Below are positions 1-13,004 of a DNA stretch of 64,000 nucleotides, piece after piece. The position numbers were made by a program, and so were the translations under genes. The stretch lies in the NCBI GenBank assembly GCA_030435675.1, contig CM059625.1:11098001-11162000 (forward strand), read 5' to 3'. The notes below the pieces were generated by a model, which worked only from the letters and a program-made list of their open reading frames with translations, was not told the origin of the DNA and did not search any database. The first letter of the stretch is position 1. Every line of letters starts with the position of its first letter. Source of the stretch: Steinernema hermaphroditum (taxonomy: Eukaryota > Nematoda > Chromadorea > Rhabditida > Steinernematidae).

Positions 1-2021
1 CATCGACTATTTGGTAACTGCGTTTTCATTTCTCCAAACCCACAGGAAGTCCCTCAAATCGTCCGAAATGGAGCATAACCATTTAATGGGGCACAAGATC
101 GGACTGACCTTTTTTCAATTACTTCATATCCATAATTAATGCTGATATAATTGTGTGACAGGCACAACGAGGAAATGAAACATGCGTAGAAGCGTGGTTA
201 TGGAATACCGATGAGACATAAAACGCAAAAGTTGCCAATGATTTCAGAAAATTACTTATGGCGAAATTAACATTGTGAAAGAAAACCAGATAAACTTTCG
301 TTATATGACTTTTTTGGCCATAAACTAATAATTACTTCGCGTCAAAAAAATACAATTCTCTTGGGAATGTCTTTAGGGTAAAGTTCCAAGTACAGCTGGA
401 TATGATAGGAAGTGAAATCTGAACAATTTCACAGCAAATTCAAAGTAAATTCTTGTTTGTGCATGGCAAAGTAAAAGTTAAGACGGATACCGGCGAGGCA
501 GTTGTCATGAAAAATGTCGGTATCGTTTTATCGTTTGTCCAACTTGGTCAGTCCGTTCTTGCTTTCTGGATTTTTGTAGATTGCATATCAGCTCGATGCG
601 GACTGAGACTTGCTGGACAGCGCACAAAACATACAGCGATGAAAAATTCATACTACAGTACTCATGTCATCTATTTCTGACATTCAACAGTGAGCTTTCG
701 TTTCAGTTTTACTATAAGATACCGGTTTCCTATACCAAAACAGGTGTTGGAATTCTAAAAATAACTTCAATGTTTAATACAGGAACACAAGACGAAAAAA
801 CACAAATTGAAACCGCCACTTCTTTCTGTAATCGTATTCGTTTGTTTCCACGTTGTTCTTTTGTACTTACAATATCCGTGGTTTCTTTCCTTTCCACCTG
901 CAATTTCGTTCAGTTGAGTCATTCAAAAACGAAGACAAAGCCGTTTCTTGCATAGTGTTGATACATGTTGCAACATCCGCTTCCCACCTGATACCAAAAT
1001 GACATCGACGAAACCGTTCCTTGTCTATTTACGGAAGCGCAGAATTTGCAGGGAAATAGGTGTCCAGGAAAGAAATCCGATTGCAGTTTATTAAATTCTT
1101 ATCATTTGATCAACATATTCCTTTCTCGCCTTCACGTGTTGCAAAAGACGTCGAAGCCTTAATCTCGCTACAGTCAGCGTTGTCGCTAACATTATTTGCT
1201 TATCGCCGTATGCTTTTAGCAACGAGGATGCCCGCCATATGGTCTTTGCTGTCAGGACTTGCCACCATTCAACGACGTACTGTTGAACTGGCGCATATTT
1301 CTGGGACTTCGACGAAACCGCAGCTTCTTCTTTCACGTTCTTTTGCCCTCGAACCATCCCACCGAACACAACGAGGAAAATCATCCTCTGAACGAGGTCA
1401 GCGTTGTCTAACTACGGGTTCCAACACAGTTACAATTTCTGCCGAACACATAATTCTGATGTGCATGTATCTTATACAAAGTGGCTGTACAGCAACATGA
1501 GACTTTAATTTCATTCAAGAGAGAACGTACAGTCTATAAGTATATCTGTCTGCATAATAAATAGAAAGAGTTGTCGCAAGGAGTTGAAAGGGATGATATA
1601 GAAAGAATAAATGTCTAAACAGTTTTTATCGAATCGTTTGAATACAGAGAAAGTTCTGAAAACATCAAAGATGGAATGTATCGAATGATTAACGGAGTGG
1701 TGAGGAGAGAAAGAGAGATATGATGCCATCATGATCAGCGAATCGTTGCTGGACTTGTAGTGGAAATGTGTTAAATATAATGATAAATAGAAGTGCATAG
1801 AGATCATGGAACACACTGATCACAGCCTATTACAATTACAAAGTGTCATCTACTGACATGGAAGAAATCTAAGGAAACGCTCCTACTGGGAATCAAGACA
1901 GAGACTTGCAAGAAAATAAAGAAATTTGCAAGAGACAGTCCGTACTAACGGCCGATTGGAAAGGAAGTGTTGCGAGAAGATGAGAGGGGTCTCGAGAAGC
2001 GTTGTGAACGAATACTGCCGC
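1..2021. other. Intergenic, no supported gene
   Basis: Open frames of 60-146 codons occur on both strands here, but none shows a recognisable domain, a sensible exon chain or a signal peptide. The stretch also contains the downstream flank of the minus-strand cytokine gene that ends at 2022. I see no tandem repeat or RNA gene. Confidence 0.5.
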
Positions 2022-2883
2022 TTACGTCGGAATTGCAGCTGCGATGGGAACCATGAAGTCTGCATCACCGTCGGCATTCGCGTTTGCCTGAAACTTTAAT
2101 ATTAAACAGAATTCATGCGGCGGAACTACGACAAAAGCAACAACAAAATCTTACCTGCACGACAGGGATGCAGGCCAAAGCGATGGTCTCCACGTGTTCT
2201 GAGAAGGTGTTGCACTGGTCGTCGAAGAGGAGCACCCTCACTTGGTAGCGCAAGGGCTCGCACTCGAAGATTCGCTTTCCCACCAGTCGGGTGGACGGCC
2301 GTGCACAGGAGCATTTCACCTCCGTCAACGCCGCGGGAATCCTCTGAAGAGCATCGTTTTGACTTTTGAAATTCAAACGATTCGCCCACCTTCGGATTGT
2401 AATTGAGAATGTACTCGAACTTGCACAGCGCGCGCTCTCGAAGCGGAGCCTCCGAGGAAATGACGCTCATCTTCCGACTGTTGCACGAAGAAGCCCCGGA
2501 CGTTACCTGCTCTCCATGCTTTATACTTTCCAACTTAACAATAATTAGTTAATTCCGCCCTTCAAGTACACCAAACCTGGATTTTTAACAGTGCTTGGTG
2601 ATAGGAAGGAATGATTGGCGAGTAGTGTGACGTATTCTTTCGGTGGAGCCATTCCGAAAAACTTTTGTGGTGGTCCAGGTCGTTGTACCTGTGAAAACAT
2701 TCTTCCCTCAGTTCGAACGACTCGGCCCGTTTGTAGCGGCAACTGTAATGGAAAATTTCATTCGAAGGAATCTGGCATGCAAACACACCTGACAGATGCC
2801 AACAACAAGAGGGAAAATAGTATGGCTGACCTCACGAGGGGTCTGAGGCACTGATATGTCAGAGCCGATAAAGATATTGGCAT
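2022..2883 (-). CDS. IL-17-like secreted cytokine
   Basis: The gene reads as five exons (2883-2789, 2742-2577, 2533-2390, 2343-2155, 2087-2022) giving 219 residues. The introns are about 43-67 bases, all GT...AG. The start is the ATG at 2883; it opens a hydrophobic signal peptide ([13 protein letters not shown]) followed by a mature chain beginning near CRYKRAES. The C-terminal half has the IL-17 cystine-knot layout: [16 protein letters not shown], then [19 protein letters not shown], then [12 protein letters not shown]. This matches the family pattern of an RxP strand, a CxC pair, a Cys before the long strand, and a final Cys followed by hydrophobic-Pro. IL-17 cytokines are secreted dimers that signal through IL-17 receptors; in C. 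elegans the family acts in neuromodulation. The donor of exon 2 is clear, but its acceptor (2534) is less certain than the others. Another cystine-knot factor is possible but fits less well. Confidence 0.75.
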
Positions 2884-5800
2884 CAGGTAGACCCGGATTG
2901 GACAACGTTCTCAGTTTCAGTCTGCAACACACATCCTCTTCACTTGAAGTTTAAAACAAACAGATCGCGGCCATTGTGCTCACAGTTATTATTAGACCTA
3001 TAAGCAAGCTTCCTCGTGTCTAATTGGCTCTCCGGCCAACGCACTGGAGCCAACCGGGACTTGCTCAGTTTAAAATGTAATTCATTTGCGAACAAGGACC
3101 GATTTTGAAAACATTGACCTAGCGTATAAGTGAATTGTTAATACGGAACTCGCTAGGAGAGAACACGTTTGAAGGAACGATTACGAAAGGAGATATAAGT
3201 GATCGTGGGGTCCACGAGGCCACAGTCGTCTTCTGTCGTTTTAACACGATTACAGCAAAATAAAATATTGTCAATACTCATCTTCCGCCGTTGCTAGAAA
3301 CCGCGCGAAAGCGGAACGCTGGCGGTATTGTCCTCTAATTAGACATGAGGAAGTGTTTTCATGGAGAATGAATGAATGTACGCCTCAGCTAGCGGAAGTA
3401 GCGGTCGACGGTCGCACAACCCACAACTGATCCTACAAAAGTGGCCGAAGCACTTCCGAAGCCAACCTCCTCAAGTACCTGAGGCGCAATTTAATTTGAG
3501 GAGATGTGGCGTGTCCAAAGAAGGAAAATTGAGTTCAGAGACAATTAGCCACTGGGAACATAGGTCGCAAATGGCAACAGTGCTAACTGGCTCTACTAAC
3601 ATAATTTTGCCCCCTTGAAGAGGCGGTCTCTCAAACACAAGTTGCAATTAACGCGCGCGTGGTTTGTCCCAAGTTTTGAATCGCATCGCGATCACACTGA
3701 AGAACGACAATTGGAACACTAATTAAAATGAGCCGGAAAACAACGTCGGAAGGAAGTTTCGGCGTGGGCTTCATAAGACAGAAGATAAACCGAAAAAGAT
3801 GCAAAGTTTCTATTGGGAACACGTCCCAATTGGTGCTTTATAGATCGTAAAAGAGGAATATTCGGTGGTATAAATAGCTACGGAGCTACAGCAAGTGTTG
3901 TGCTCAGTGGTGAGCTGAAACAAAAGCATAAACACTTTCGATCGTATTTAAGGCTCAGAAAAATTTTGGAAGTTTCCTGACATCGTCAAGGGGCATATTG
4001 TATTTTGCTTTTCAGAAGGAGGCAGAGGGTGGGAGAGATAATTTGAGGCAGCCGGCGCATACGCTACTTAATCGAGTGAAATGTTTCAGGATGTCGGTGT
4101 GATGTTGTCGCATCTGGTAACGACTAATGTGATAATAATGCAATTGCTGAGACTATCCCGAATCGAATTTGGAGACTACGTGGACACCCACTGCTTCGGC
4201 CCTTTTGTTCCAAAATGTCAATCTCGCATAACCACGCAAAGGACATCCTTATTAAGTGGAAAAGCATCGTTGACGGTTATCAAGTGAAGCGATCGCGATC
4301 GTTGCAAGGTACGACGTTCTAGGCCACTCGAAAGGCGTGGACATAGCGACGGCGGCCGTACTCGACCACTTAAACATAGACATTTCAGTACTTATTGCCC
4401 AGATCAGCCCGCAGATCATACAAGGTGCTTGGAAAGATTGTTTGATTTCTCGGCAAACACGTGCATTACACGGGTAACTACCGTAGCTGCTTGATGGGAC
4501 ACGTGGGCGCCGCGCTTCCTTCAAGTGCGCATTTTATCAGAAACACTGTTCGTCTTTCTTCCCACTTATCCAATTAGGTCTGCACGACACACATCGTCAA
4601 ATTTGAAACACATCGTCAATTGCGTTCACATAATTAGCTGCAAAATCGTGATGGTCAAAACGAAGAACAGCGCTAATCTCGAATTTGATCATTTGGACTT
4701 TTGAACGAGGAGTGCTTTTAGTGATCGACGACTGGCAACAAGCACCTTTCGCCTAATTTGAAAGAGTAAATTAAAGCATAGCCGAGGAAAAACTACGTGT
4801 TTGAGTAAAGAGGCTAAAAAGACAAAAACAAAGAAGTGTCCATCGCAGCGGCGAGAGGTACTTTTGAAAATTTCAGTGGGCCAGATGGTGGGAAAAGTCC
4901 TCAATGACGAACTCAGCCAATCCTACAGAATATGTAGACGAAGGGAGGTGGGTAAAGAATTCATTAAGATATGTGTGTGAGAGATAATTACCCAAAACTG
5001 TTCGGGGGTGTACGTTGGCGGTCGTCAAGGGCAGTCGGTGGTTGTGTTGCAAACGTGCCTCTTTAAGCGCACTGCATAGATGCATATAAATAAATCCGGC
5101 AATATGTAATGAAATTAAGTGAACAATTAGAACAATAATCCGAATCGGAGCGCAGATGCAAGTAAACGAGCTAGGACAGCAGCGAATCGGCCAATAGCCG
5201 CTCCTCAACAATGTGGTCAACAACCACAAAGGTGCCGAGTCTGGTAACACGGAACCCAGAATTTATTTTTAGACATATAACGACATTTTCACGCCTAAGA
5301 AGAACGGTACGTTAACTACGCCGTACGAAGAATAGGGATTTCACTATTCGTACGAGGTGAAGCGCAAACGAACAAAGCGACGGGTATACGTAAGCAAAGC
5401 AAGCAGGCGTTACAGGATTCAAAAATAAAGCAATTAGTCAGAAAAGAATTAATTAGAAATTCCTATTTATACAATGTCTGTGACTTTACAGAGTTGCGAC
5501 ATCACTACAAGAAGTTGAAGATGAAACCTTCTGTGCGCAAGTGCGGAGGAAGATATACAAATACTTCATTTAAAATCACGCGAAGCTCCGGAGGTGTGCC
5601 GTTTCATGACGAGAGCGAGGGAAGATAATTATCAGTAATTATACGATGGAAGGCGAAGTTAAGCGATGTACGTAGATCGACAACGCCCTTCAAAAAGCAC
5701 TTGCGCTATGAAGGAACTGAAACTGGTGCCAAAGATATGAACATTCTAGGGGAGAACTTTTCTTGGTCGGAAACCATATTTTTTGAACAACGTTGAGTTG

Positions 5801-6674
5801 GATTTTCATTGCATAACAAAACAACACCAAAACTGGTTAGTCCCGAAACGTTATCGTTCGAAATTGAGTTACACTGCTCGACTCATGAAAACGTCATTTA
5901 CCTAGTATCTCTTAAAGTTCAACAGTTTACTTCACTTTGCACTAGAGGAACCAGCAGCAGTATCAGATCCGGTGAAGCATGATTTGAGCGCGATGCACAA
6001 GCTGTCATATAGAAACTGAAAGTCACTTGTTGGTGCAGAAAAGGATAGTTGGCGGTTCGGGAGGGATGAGTGAGCTTGGACAATGAAGGTGGTAGCCAGC
6101 GTAAATCGGTAGCTCTAAGCTTGAAACAGGAACTGAACACGCGCAAAAACAAAGCGTTGTTTGGCTTTGCGACTGATCCACAGTTGTTAGCCTTCCGCAT
6201 TGGCTCGCTCCAGTACTCCCACTCCAATCTCCTTTTCCGTCACTCGCCTTTTCTTTCTCAGTGCCATAATTACCGCTAAACTTAAACCGGGATGTTTTGC
6301 GTTTGCCCAAGAAGGACAGCGCAAACTTGCTGGTCATCCGGACGGAATCTGTCGCCTGTCCTTTAACGCAAATCTTAAGTCAAAGAGAAATATCACGCGT
6401 ATTCCTTTATTAGGACAAAAGCGCAGACGGCACATTTGCTGAGATGAACAATGACACGAATGGTGCACAAATTAACCGCCGGTACTTTTTATTCGAGAAT
6501 GGGCACATAGTGCAAAAAATGGGGAGGAGATAAGTAAATGAAACAAAAGCCAACATAGTAGCATGACGACGACCCGATAAACTGGGAAGAAAACGGTTGG
6601 ATATACTAGAGAGAATATTGGGAGCGCATATTTTGTACAGTAAGAATGGAATGGAGACATCAAATGGTACACCG
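2884..6674. other. Intergenic, no supported gene
   Basis: This 3.8 kb stretch holds only short overlapping open frames on both strands (for example 5919-6337), with no domain, no coherent splice pattern and no signal peptide. A small imperfect hairpin lies near 5322-5356 (arms around CGTACGAA and TTCGTACG). The 5' control region of the cytokine gene would lie just above 2883 and the 3' UTR of the kinase just below 6675. Confidence 0.5.
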
Positions 6675-9600
6675 TTAGTTCAACAGGTTCTTCTCCATCG
6701 ACAGCCACTTGTTCATCGCTCGCTTTGCGTTTGAAGAGTTCGTTGAGGTGAAGCGCAGTTCGGTCGATGATTTCCACATGTGTCCACTTTTTTGCTGCTC
6801 GATTCGATTCTCCAATTGTTTTCGAAGATTTGCAAAACTGTATTCGTCGTCGGTCGTCGGCACCGACACGCGGGGTTTGCCGCCTGCAGACGAACAGATG
6901 TCGTTAGACGATTTTGCGAGGTCCACCGATAATCGCTTTTTGTGCAAAGCCGTTTCCGACTTCGTCTTCATCAGACTGAAGCCGCTTCCCAAATTGGGTC
7001 CTTCTCGTACTTCTTCTCCCCTATTGTCCAGCAGCTCTTTTGAAAACGTCACGTTTTTCTTGGTCAGAGGCTTAGGTTGGCTATCGGCATCCAAAAGATT
7101 ATCTGTTGACCTGTGCACTTTTCTGATTGTCTTTTTAACATGGCAGGGTTCTCCGTCCGATGTAAATCCACTGTCTTCAAGCTTGCTCTTAGGGCCGACA
7201 GAAGACTTCTTCGTACGCAGTTCCTTCTTTTGAAGGGCTTCAATTCGTGTAGTCTCCACGTTATTGTTTCGAATTTTGTCAACTACGACTTCATCCTTAA
7301 CTTGAATGGATGCGCGATTCACACGAGCATTACCTTTGTCCGCCCCACTTGAGACCTCGATCTTTGCTGTTTTCTTTGCGTCTATAACTATTCCGCTGGC
7401 TTCGGTTTTTCTTGCCTTGTCCTCCGTCACACTCAGCACTCCAAACGCCTTCCTTTGGTGAAGCTCCTGCTTTCCGCTGATGGTTTTGACTATTCCAGTA
7501 TCTGCCTCCGTCGTTGCCTTCTGAACATTTCTCTTGCTCGCCTCAAATTGGCCTTTTCCGATAACCGTTTTGCAAGTGTCCCCGTCGTCTGTTTGTTGTG
7601 TTGTTGTATGCTTGATCTTACACATGGTCTCCTCCATAGATTCGTTCTCTTCGACTCCAGACTTCTTTGTCGATGTCTGTCGTTTAATGGTCCTGTTAGT
7701 CACTTTTGTTCTACTTTCCGTTGTTGTCTTCTTCTCGGGTATCATGGAGACTGTATTTCTCTGCTGTTGCTCTATGTCCAAGCTTTTAGGCTCCGTGATG
7801 ATTGCTCTGATATTTGACCCAACGAGAGCATCTTGTGTGCGTGGGTGCTCTTCTGCCTTAACAGAGACACTTTGTGGTTGTTTTTGAGACTCCTTCACCA
7901 ACGCCGTGGATGGCATTAGCGTGGTCGAGGACCCCTTTGGAGAGCGTTCCACTTTCTTCGAACTGCACTTCGGTAAGGCGGAAAGTGCGTTTGTATCCTG
8001 CGATACTTTCTCAACCACTTTGAAGACAATTGACTCGACGGAGCCAAGTTCTTTGCTCTTTGTTGATGACGCGGCTTTGCTTTCTGAATTTTCCTGAGGG
8101 TTAGTTCTCCGAGGGATTGGAGGCTTATCGGAATTGTTGTTTTTCTGAACCACTGCAACTACATCGGAGATTGGGACAGCGGCTTTCGCGGAATTTGAGG
8201 TATTTCCAGTCACTTTGGCGGAAACTGACTCAGCGGATCCATCGCTGCTTTTCGAAAGCTTTTCGGTTTTTGATTTTCGATTTTTAGTGATTAACGTTGT
8301 CGATTGTGGAACAAGAATCTTTGCCTTATCAACAACAACAGCAATCGGAGAAGGTTTGACGCCTTGTGACAAACCAGCAGGCTTCGATGAAGTCTCGTTG
8401 TGTGAGATGATAGCTGTGTTCAGATCAATGTTCCTTGAAAGTAAATTGCTTTTCTTCTCATCTCTGGTGCCATTGACAGACAGACTCTGCTTGCCGGTTG
8501 TTACTTTTGTCTTCAAAGAAGCCGCATTTGTGGCGACAGGCACCGACTTTTCTTTTACGGAACTTGGCGTTTTCACATCCACAGTTTTCTTTCCAGGGGA
8601 AGCGCTCAGCTCCGAATTCATCGCACTTGCTGCTTTCGCCATCTTCTCTTTGATCGTGTGTACTGTTGACTTCGGCTTTTCCGTTTTCACGCTTATACTA
8701 GCTTCTTTGACCTGAGAGCGAGGAGCGGCGGTTGGAACTGTTGATAGCTTAGGTTCATTCGATGAATTGCTATCTACACGTTGAACCATCTTCGTGACAA
8801 TTGATTCGACGGACCCAAACTGCTTCTTCGTGACTTTCTTGGGGGATGCTGCTCCGTTTTCTAGAGTTTTTGGCCTTGAATTTTGAGTGGCTTTGGGTAA
8901 CAGCTGTTCTTCTGCGATTCGGGAAGATTCTGCTGAATTGACAATCGGTTGCGTGTCAGGTTTCCGTTTAACTTTTGTCGGTAGTTCACGATCCTCCGAA
9001 GCCACCTTCGATGCTTTCTTAGAAGGTCTTCTCTTCTCCATTCGAATGCTTTCTAATACTTTTGGAGTTCCATCGTTTGGAATACTTACAGAAGTGAACC
9101 CGTCTTGGTGCTCTGGCTCGAGCGAAATTTCAGTCGAAGCATGGATGACTTCTTGCGAAGTAGAAGGCTTCACTTCCTCTTCCTTGCAATTTTTTCGACC
9201 AGCAAGGTGATACATCGTTTTGACGTATGCCATTCCATTCGCACTTTTCCTTTCTTGCATCGTGTTCATCATCTTAAGCACCGTGTTGATGAATAGTACG
9301 CCGAAAACGAGTCTCTACAAAGGGAATAATAGTGACTTGCATAGTTGGGAATGAACGTACCCGGAAGTGCTTGTTGCGTACGTAGGATCTTAACTTTCCA
9401 GTATCTAGAGGCTTTTCCTGACTCGATCGAGCGGCCCGTTTACGACATTCCACAATCCAAGAGTGTTGTAGACAGTCGTTGGGCAGCATTCTCTTACTGA
9501 AATAACCGTACTCTAATTCACATTGCAAATTTACATGTGCTTATAGTAGAAGTAACTGAATGTCATTACTCCGTTAACCAAAGATCGAAGTTACCTTTTA

Positions 9601-11522
9601 TCTACAACCAGCAGCTTGGAAATGAAATCTCGCGCAGCTTCGGATATTCCGTTCTCATCGAATTCCTCACAGAACGACCACTCTCCTCTTTCCACGTTAT
9701 TGTACGTCAGTGCGACATTAGTGCCCAAAAAAGGTGATTGCCCTGATAGGCTACAATTGACACGATAGAGAATAATTAAGTGTTCGCAAGTGCACTTACA
9801 GAATATATGTTATTACGCCAACACTCCACATATCAGTGTGAAAGTCGAGCGGTTCGAACTTGATGACCTCAGGTGCTGCGAATTCGGGGGTGCCCGCCAT
9901 AAAGAGCAGATCGCTTTGACCATCAAAGTGCTGTGCAAGGCCGAAATCAATCAGCTTGATCTGGTTGCTTTCCAGGGAGATGCACATGATGTTTTCAGGC
10001 TTCACACACACACATAATTCAACGTCTTATACCTCGATCGTTACCTTTAAATCGAGGTGGATGATATTTTGACTATGAATGTACGCGATCGCTTCACAGA
10101 GTTGATGAAGAATCATTGCAACAGCCAACTCGGTCAAAATGAAGCTATCATCAGCAACTCTGTCGAATAGCTCGCCCCCTTCAACTCTAAAACTACCGTA
10201 ATCATACGAGACAAAAGCGAACTATTACATTTCCATAATTAAGATGACGTCGTTGCTGGAAGTTTGAAATGCGTCGTAGATCTGAGCTATGCACTTGTGC
10301 TTCATCTGCGTCATGATTGCTACCTATAGCAGGATGTGAGATGCGTTGATCGTAGCATTGTAGTGTACCTCGTTTTCGATCTGTGCCCGGTCGGCATCGC
10401 GCTTTATGCGAATCGTCTTCGCAGCAAGGGTTAGCTGGGTCGCTTTCTCGACGCACCGATACACTTTGCCAAATTTGCCCCTAAATAAGAGTGACGTTAT
10501 TCATAATGAAGCAAACAGAGCACAAAAGAGATAGCATAAAAATATTTGCGTCAGAAGAGGTTGTTTTCTCTTTATTTTGCTTTTTGCATTATCACGATAT
10601 GGATCACTTGGCAATGACGCAATGATAACAGTTGCCCTAAAAGTGGCTACCTCTTCCTTTTCATTGTAACCACACACTACAGGTTCGATATAAAATAGTC
10701 CTGAGCACCATTAACAACTCTTTTAGCTTTGTGACATTGTCGATTCTAGTTTTATTACGAACTGTGAAAAGCGGATTTAAATGAATATGGTTCAGAGATC
10801 GATGTATTGTGAGGTCATTGATCAAATTACTAAATACAGGGCACAGTTTAGCTCTGTACTTTCGTAAGATGATAAACTCGGAGGCTTGTTGGTAATGTAA
10901 TTAAGGGCTTCACCATTTCCTGAAATAAATTGGGAGGCTTGTCACTTCCGCGTCTAGTAATTTCCTTCATTTCCTCAATATGTGTCCACTTACTTTAATC
11001 AGTTGTGCTAATTGCAGCGCCTAATTGTTTAATTAGAAATATGCGTTTTTACACTAATTCAGTTGGGTTTACTTTGCAAACCTTAAACTCTGTCGTTTTA
11101 GCAGGTCTGTGCTTTAGGGGACACAGTAGCAAATCTTGCAAAATGCACGCAATCATTTAAAAAAGCAACACAAGACTCTCCGTTAACGATTATTTCCTCG
11201 AAATCCAGATTGTCTATATCTTCCGCCATATTTTCTTAGTTTTAGAAGGCGTATGAGAAGTGCACCAAGCATAATCCCCAATTACATAAACGGAATAAGA
11301 GCTTACTCTCCGATGCATTCGTAGAGATCATAAAAATCAGAAAACTTCTCGCTTTTCCTCACTTTAACGCCGTCTCGATGTTCGAATGGTGGTGTCCAAC
11401 TTTCTAAAGCAGATGTTCGAAATTAGCGCCAACATCTATCTCTTACCGGAAAAGTGATCGGCTTCGTCTACCCGAATGACTCCCGACTGTTCGGCGGCAT
11501 CCATGTCGTTCGAGATAACCAT
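6675..11522 (-). CDS. Myosin-light-chain-kinase/titin-family Ser/Thr kinase with long tail
   Basis: A complete CAMK-type kinase domain is spread over exons from about 11522 to 9300. It shows the glycine loop GEGKFGKVYRC, the lysine in LAAKTI, the catalytic HLDLKPEN, DFGLAQHF, and GTPEFAAPEV with TDMWSVGVITYIL. HLD in place of HRD, together with these strings, is typical of MLCK, titin and twitchin kinases. After the domain a basic amphipathic stretch (LRSYVRNKHFRRLVFGVLF, across the intron at about 9355-9315) sits where MLCKs bind calmodulin. One exon of about 2.6 kb (9314-6675) follows and encodes a tail rich in Ser, Thr and Lys without known domains. The GEG loop is split by an intron of about 0.8 kb (11308-10482). 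The 5' end is uncertain: the first exon I can place contains ATGs at 11522 and 11501, and Ig or FN3 exons could lie further upstream. Confidence 0.85.
11098..11229 (-). other. Small ORF in the large kinase intron
   Basis: A 43-codon frame starts at ATG 11229 (MAEDIDNLDFEEIIVNGESC...) and stops at 11098, inside the intron that splits the kinase glycine loop. The acidic start, with a T-rich TTTTCTTAG just before the ATG on the sense strand, resembles a trans-splice site plus first exon. It could be an alternative first exon of the kinase or chance. Nothing in the frame is recognisable. Confidence 0.2.
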
Positions 11523-13004
11523 TTCGACATGGGCACCAGCCTTGAGTCACCCGATTGAACGCCGCCTTTGCCTCGTCAAAACGAAACCGCGACTGCCTGA
11601 ATACAGTAAGCGTCTGTGATTCACCGTCTCTGCTGCCTGCACGTCTCGGAAAAATGTCCCCCTCATGCATTGAGTGTGGAACATTAAAGTGATGCGAATA
11701 TTCCATCTGATTGGAAAACCGACTGTGGACTGCGCGTAAAAGTGAAAAAATCGTTTCCGGTTCGGAGGATTAAACACTTTTGCGGCTGCAGTTCTAAAAC
11801 CATTTCAGAAGTCTATTCAAATTTGGTCGATCAATACCTAGTGCTCTAAAATAGCCGGGAATTGTTGTTTAAACAAACATCTAAAATTCGAAGATCTTAG
11901 GAGAACAACTGGCGGAGAGAAATGTTATGCGGGGGAGGTAAACTACATTTCAAGATCTGCGCTTGAGCATCAAAAAGCACCGAAAGCGCTAAGTTGATCA
12001 ACGAATTCGAAGGATGAACCCTCAATTCGCTGATCGAGCACTTCGAGGTGCATTTCGGCGACGTCATCTCCGGTCACAAAAGCCGACGAAAATAGGACCT
12101 TTCATTCAGCGAAGGTTGGTGGAACAACGAGCGCGTGCCTAACAACTGACTCAACAACACGAGACTAGACTTAGGTCAGACAGATGGCCTCAGCTGAAGG
12201 AGTGGAGGTGTTCCGAAACGCTCAGCATTGCGAGAATACTCTAATTCTTCACGCAGGCACAAATAAAACACGATGATAACGAGAAGACATTTCAAAGGGG
12301 ACAAACGGTTCCCGAAGCTTTCTACTCCTCCGCAGGTGGGCATGGACACATCGCCTACATTTTTCATCATCTATTACACAGTTTGCTAGGCTAAAAACCC
12401 TTTTAAAGTGAGTGAGTGACTCAGCAGACTACCAAATACGTTATCGGACAGAAACAAAAAGCGAAGACGAAAGCTGCGACGCTTCCATCAAACTTCTGAG
12501 CAAAAACTAAGCTTACAGTGTACATAGAACGACGTTCTCAGCCTCATCGCGAAGAGCGTTTAGGTGGTAAATAAGATCAAACGATTGAAAACTTCACGAC
12601 ACAAACAATGGAGAAGTCACCGGATATACAGCCTCATTTCGTCCCCTTTCGCGATCCCGCCGTCCGCTTTCCCGCAGTTCAAGCACCGTCGAGCGAGGCA
12701 AAGCGATCGGCCGGATCTTGGCTGCTTCGCCTCGAACGAGACCAGATCGCCGCGGATATTTACAATTACAATTGAGACACTGTCGAATTATTTCACTTCT
12801 GCTGCGCCAAGAACCGCGGACCATGAGCACACATAAAATGTGAGGCTCTGTTGGCGGCTACTGCACACTGTTCCGTGCAGTCGAATTCTTCGTGCGGTGA
12901 CAATGTCATTTGCGACCCAAGAAAGTGTCTATTCATGTCCCCGTTTTCCAAAGAACGGCAACCAGCATAAAATAACCCTTATTCAATGTGTGTTATTTCC
13001 TCTA
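11523..13004. other. Kinase upstream region, unresolved
   Basis: Minus-strand frames at 11443-11777 (for example SRFRFDEAKAAFNRV) may be further coding exons of the kinase, but I could not join them in frame with confidence. The part around 12590-12830 is CpG- and GC-rich with overlapping frames on both strands and may be the kinase promoter. No separate gene is supported. Confidence 0.35.

Noticed and set aside
5322..5356. Short hairpin as a possible miRNA or terminator
   Set aside because: The stem is about 11 pairs with a bulge, too short for a miRNA precursor, and no adjacent gene needs it.
6709..9210. Many plus-strand frames opposite the kinase tail
   Set aside because: They are shadows of the single 2.6 kb minus-strand exon, with hydrophobic compositions caused by the Lys/Ser codons on the other strand.
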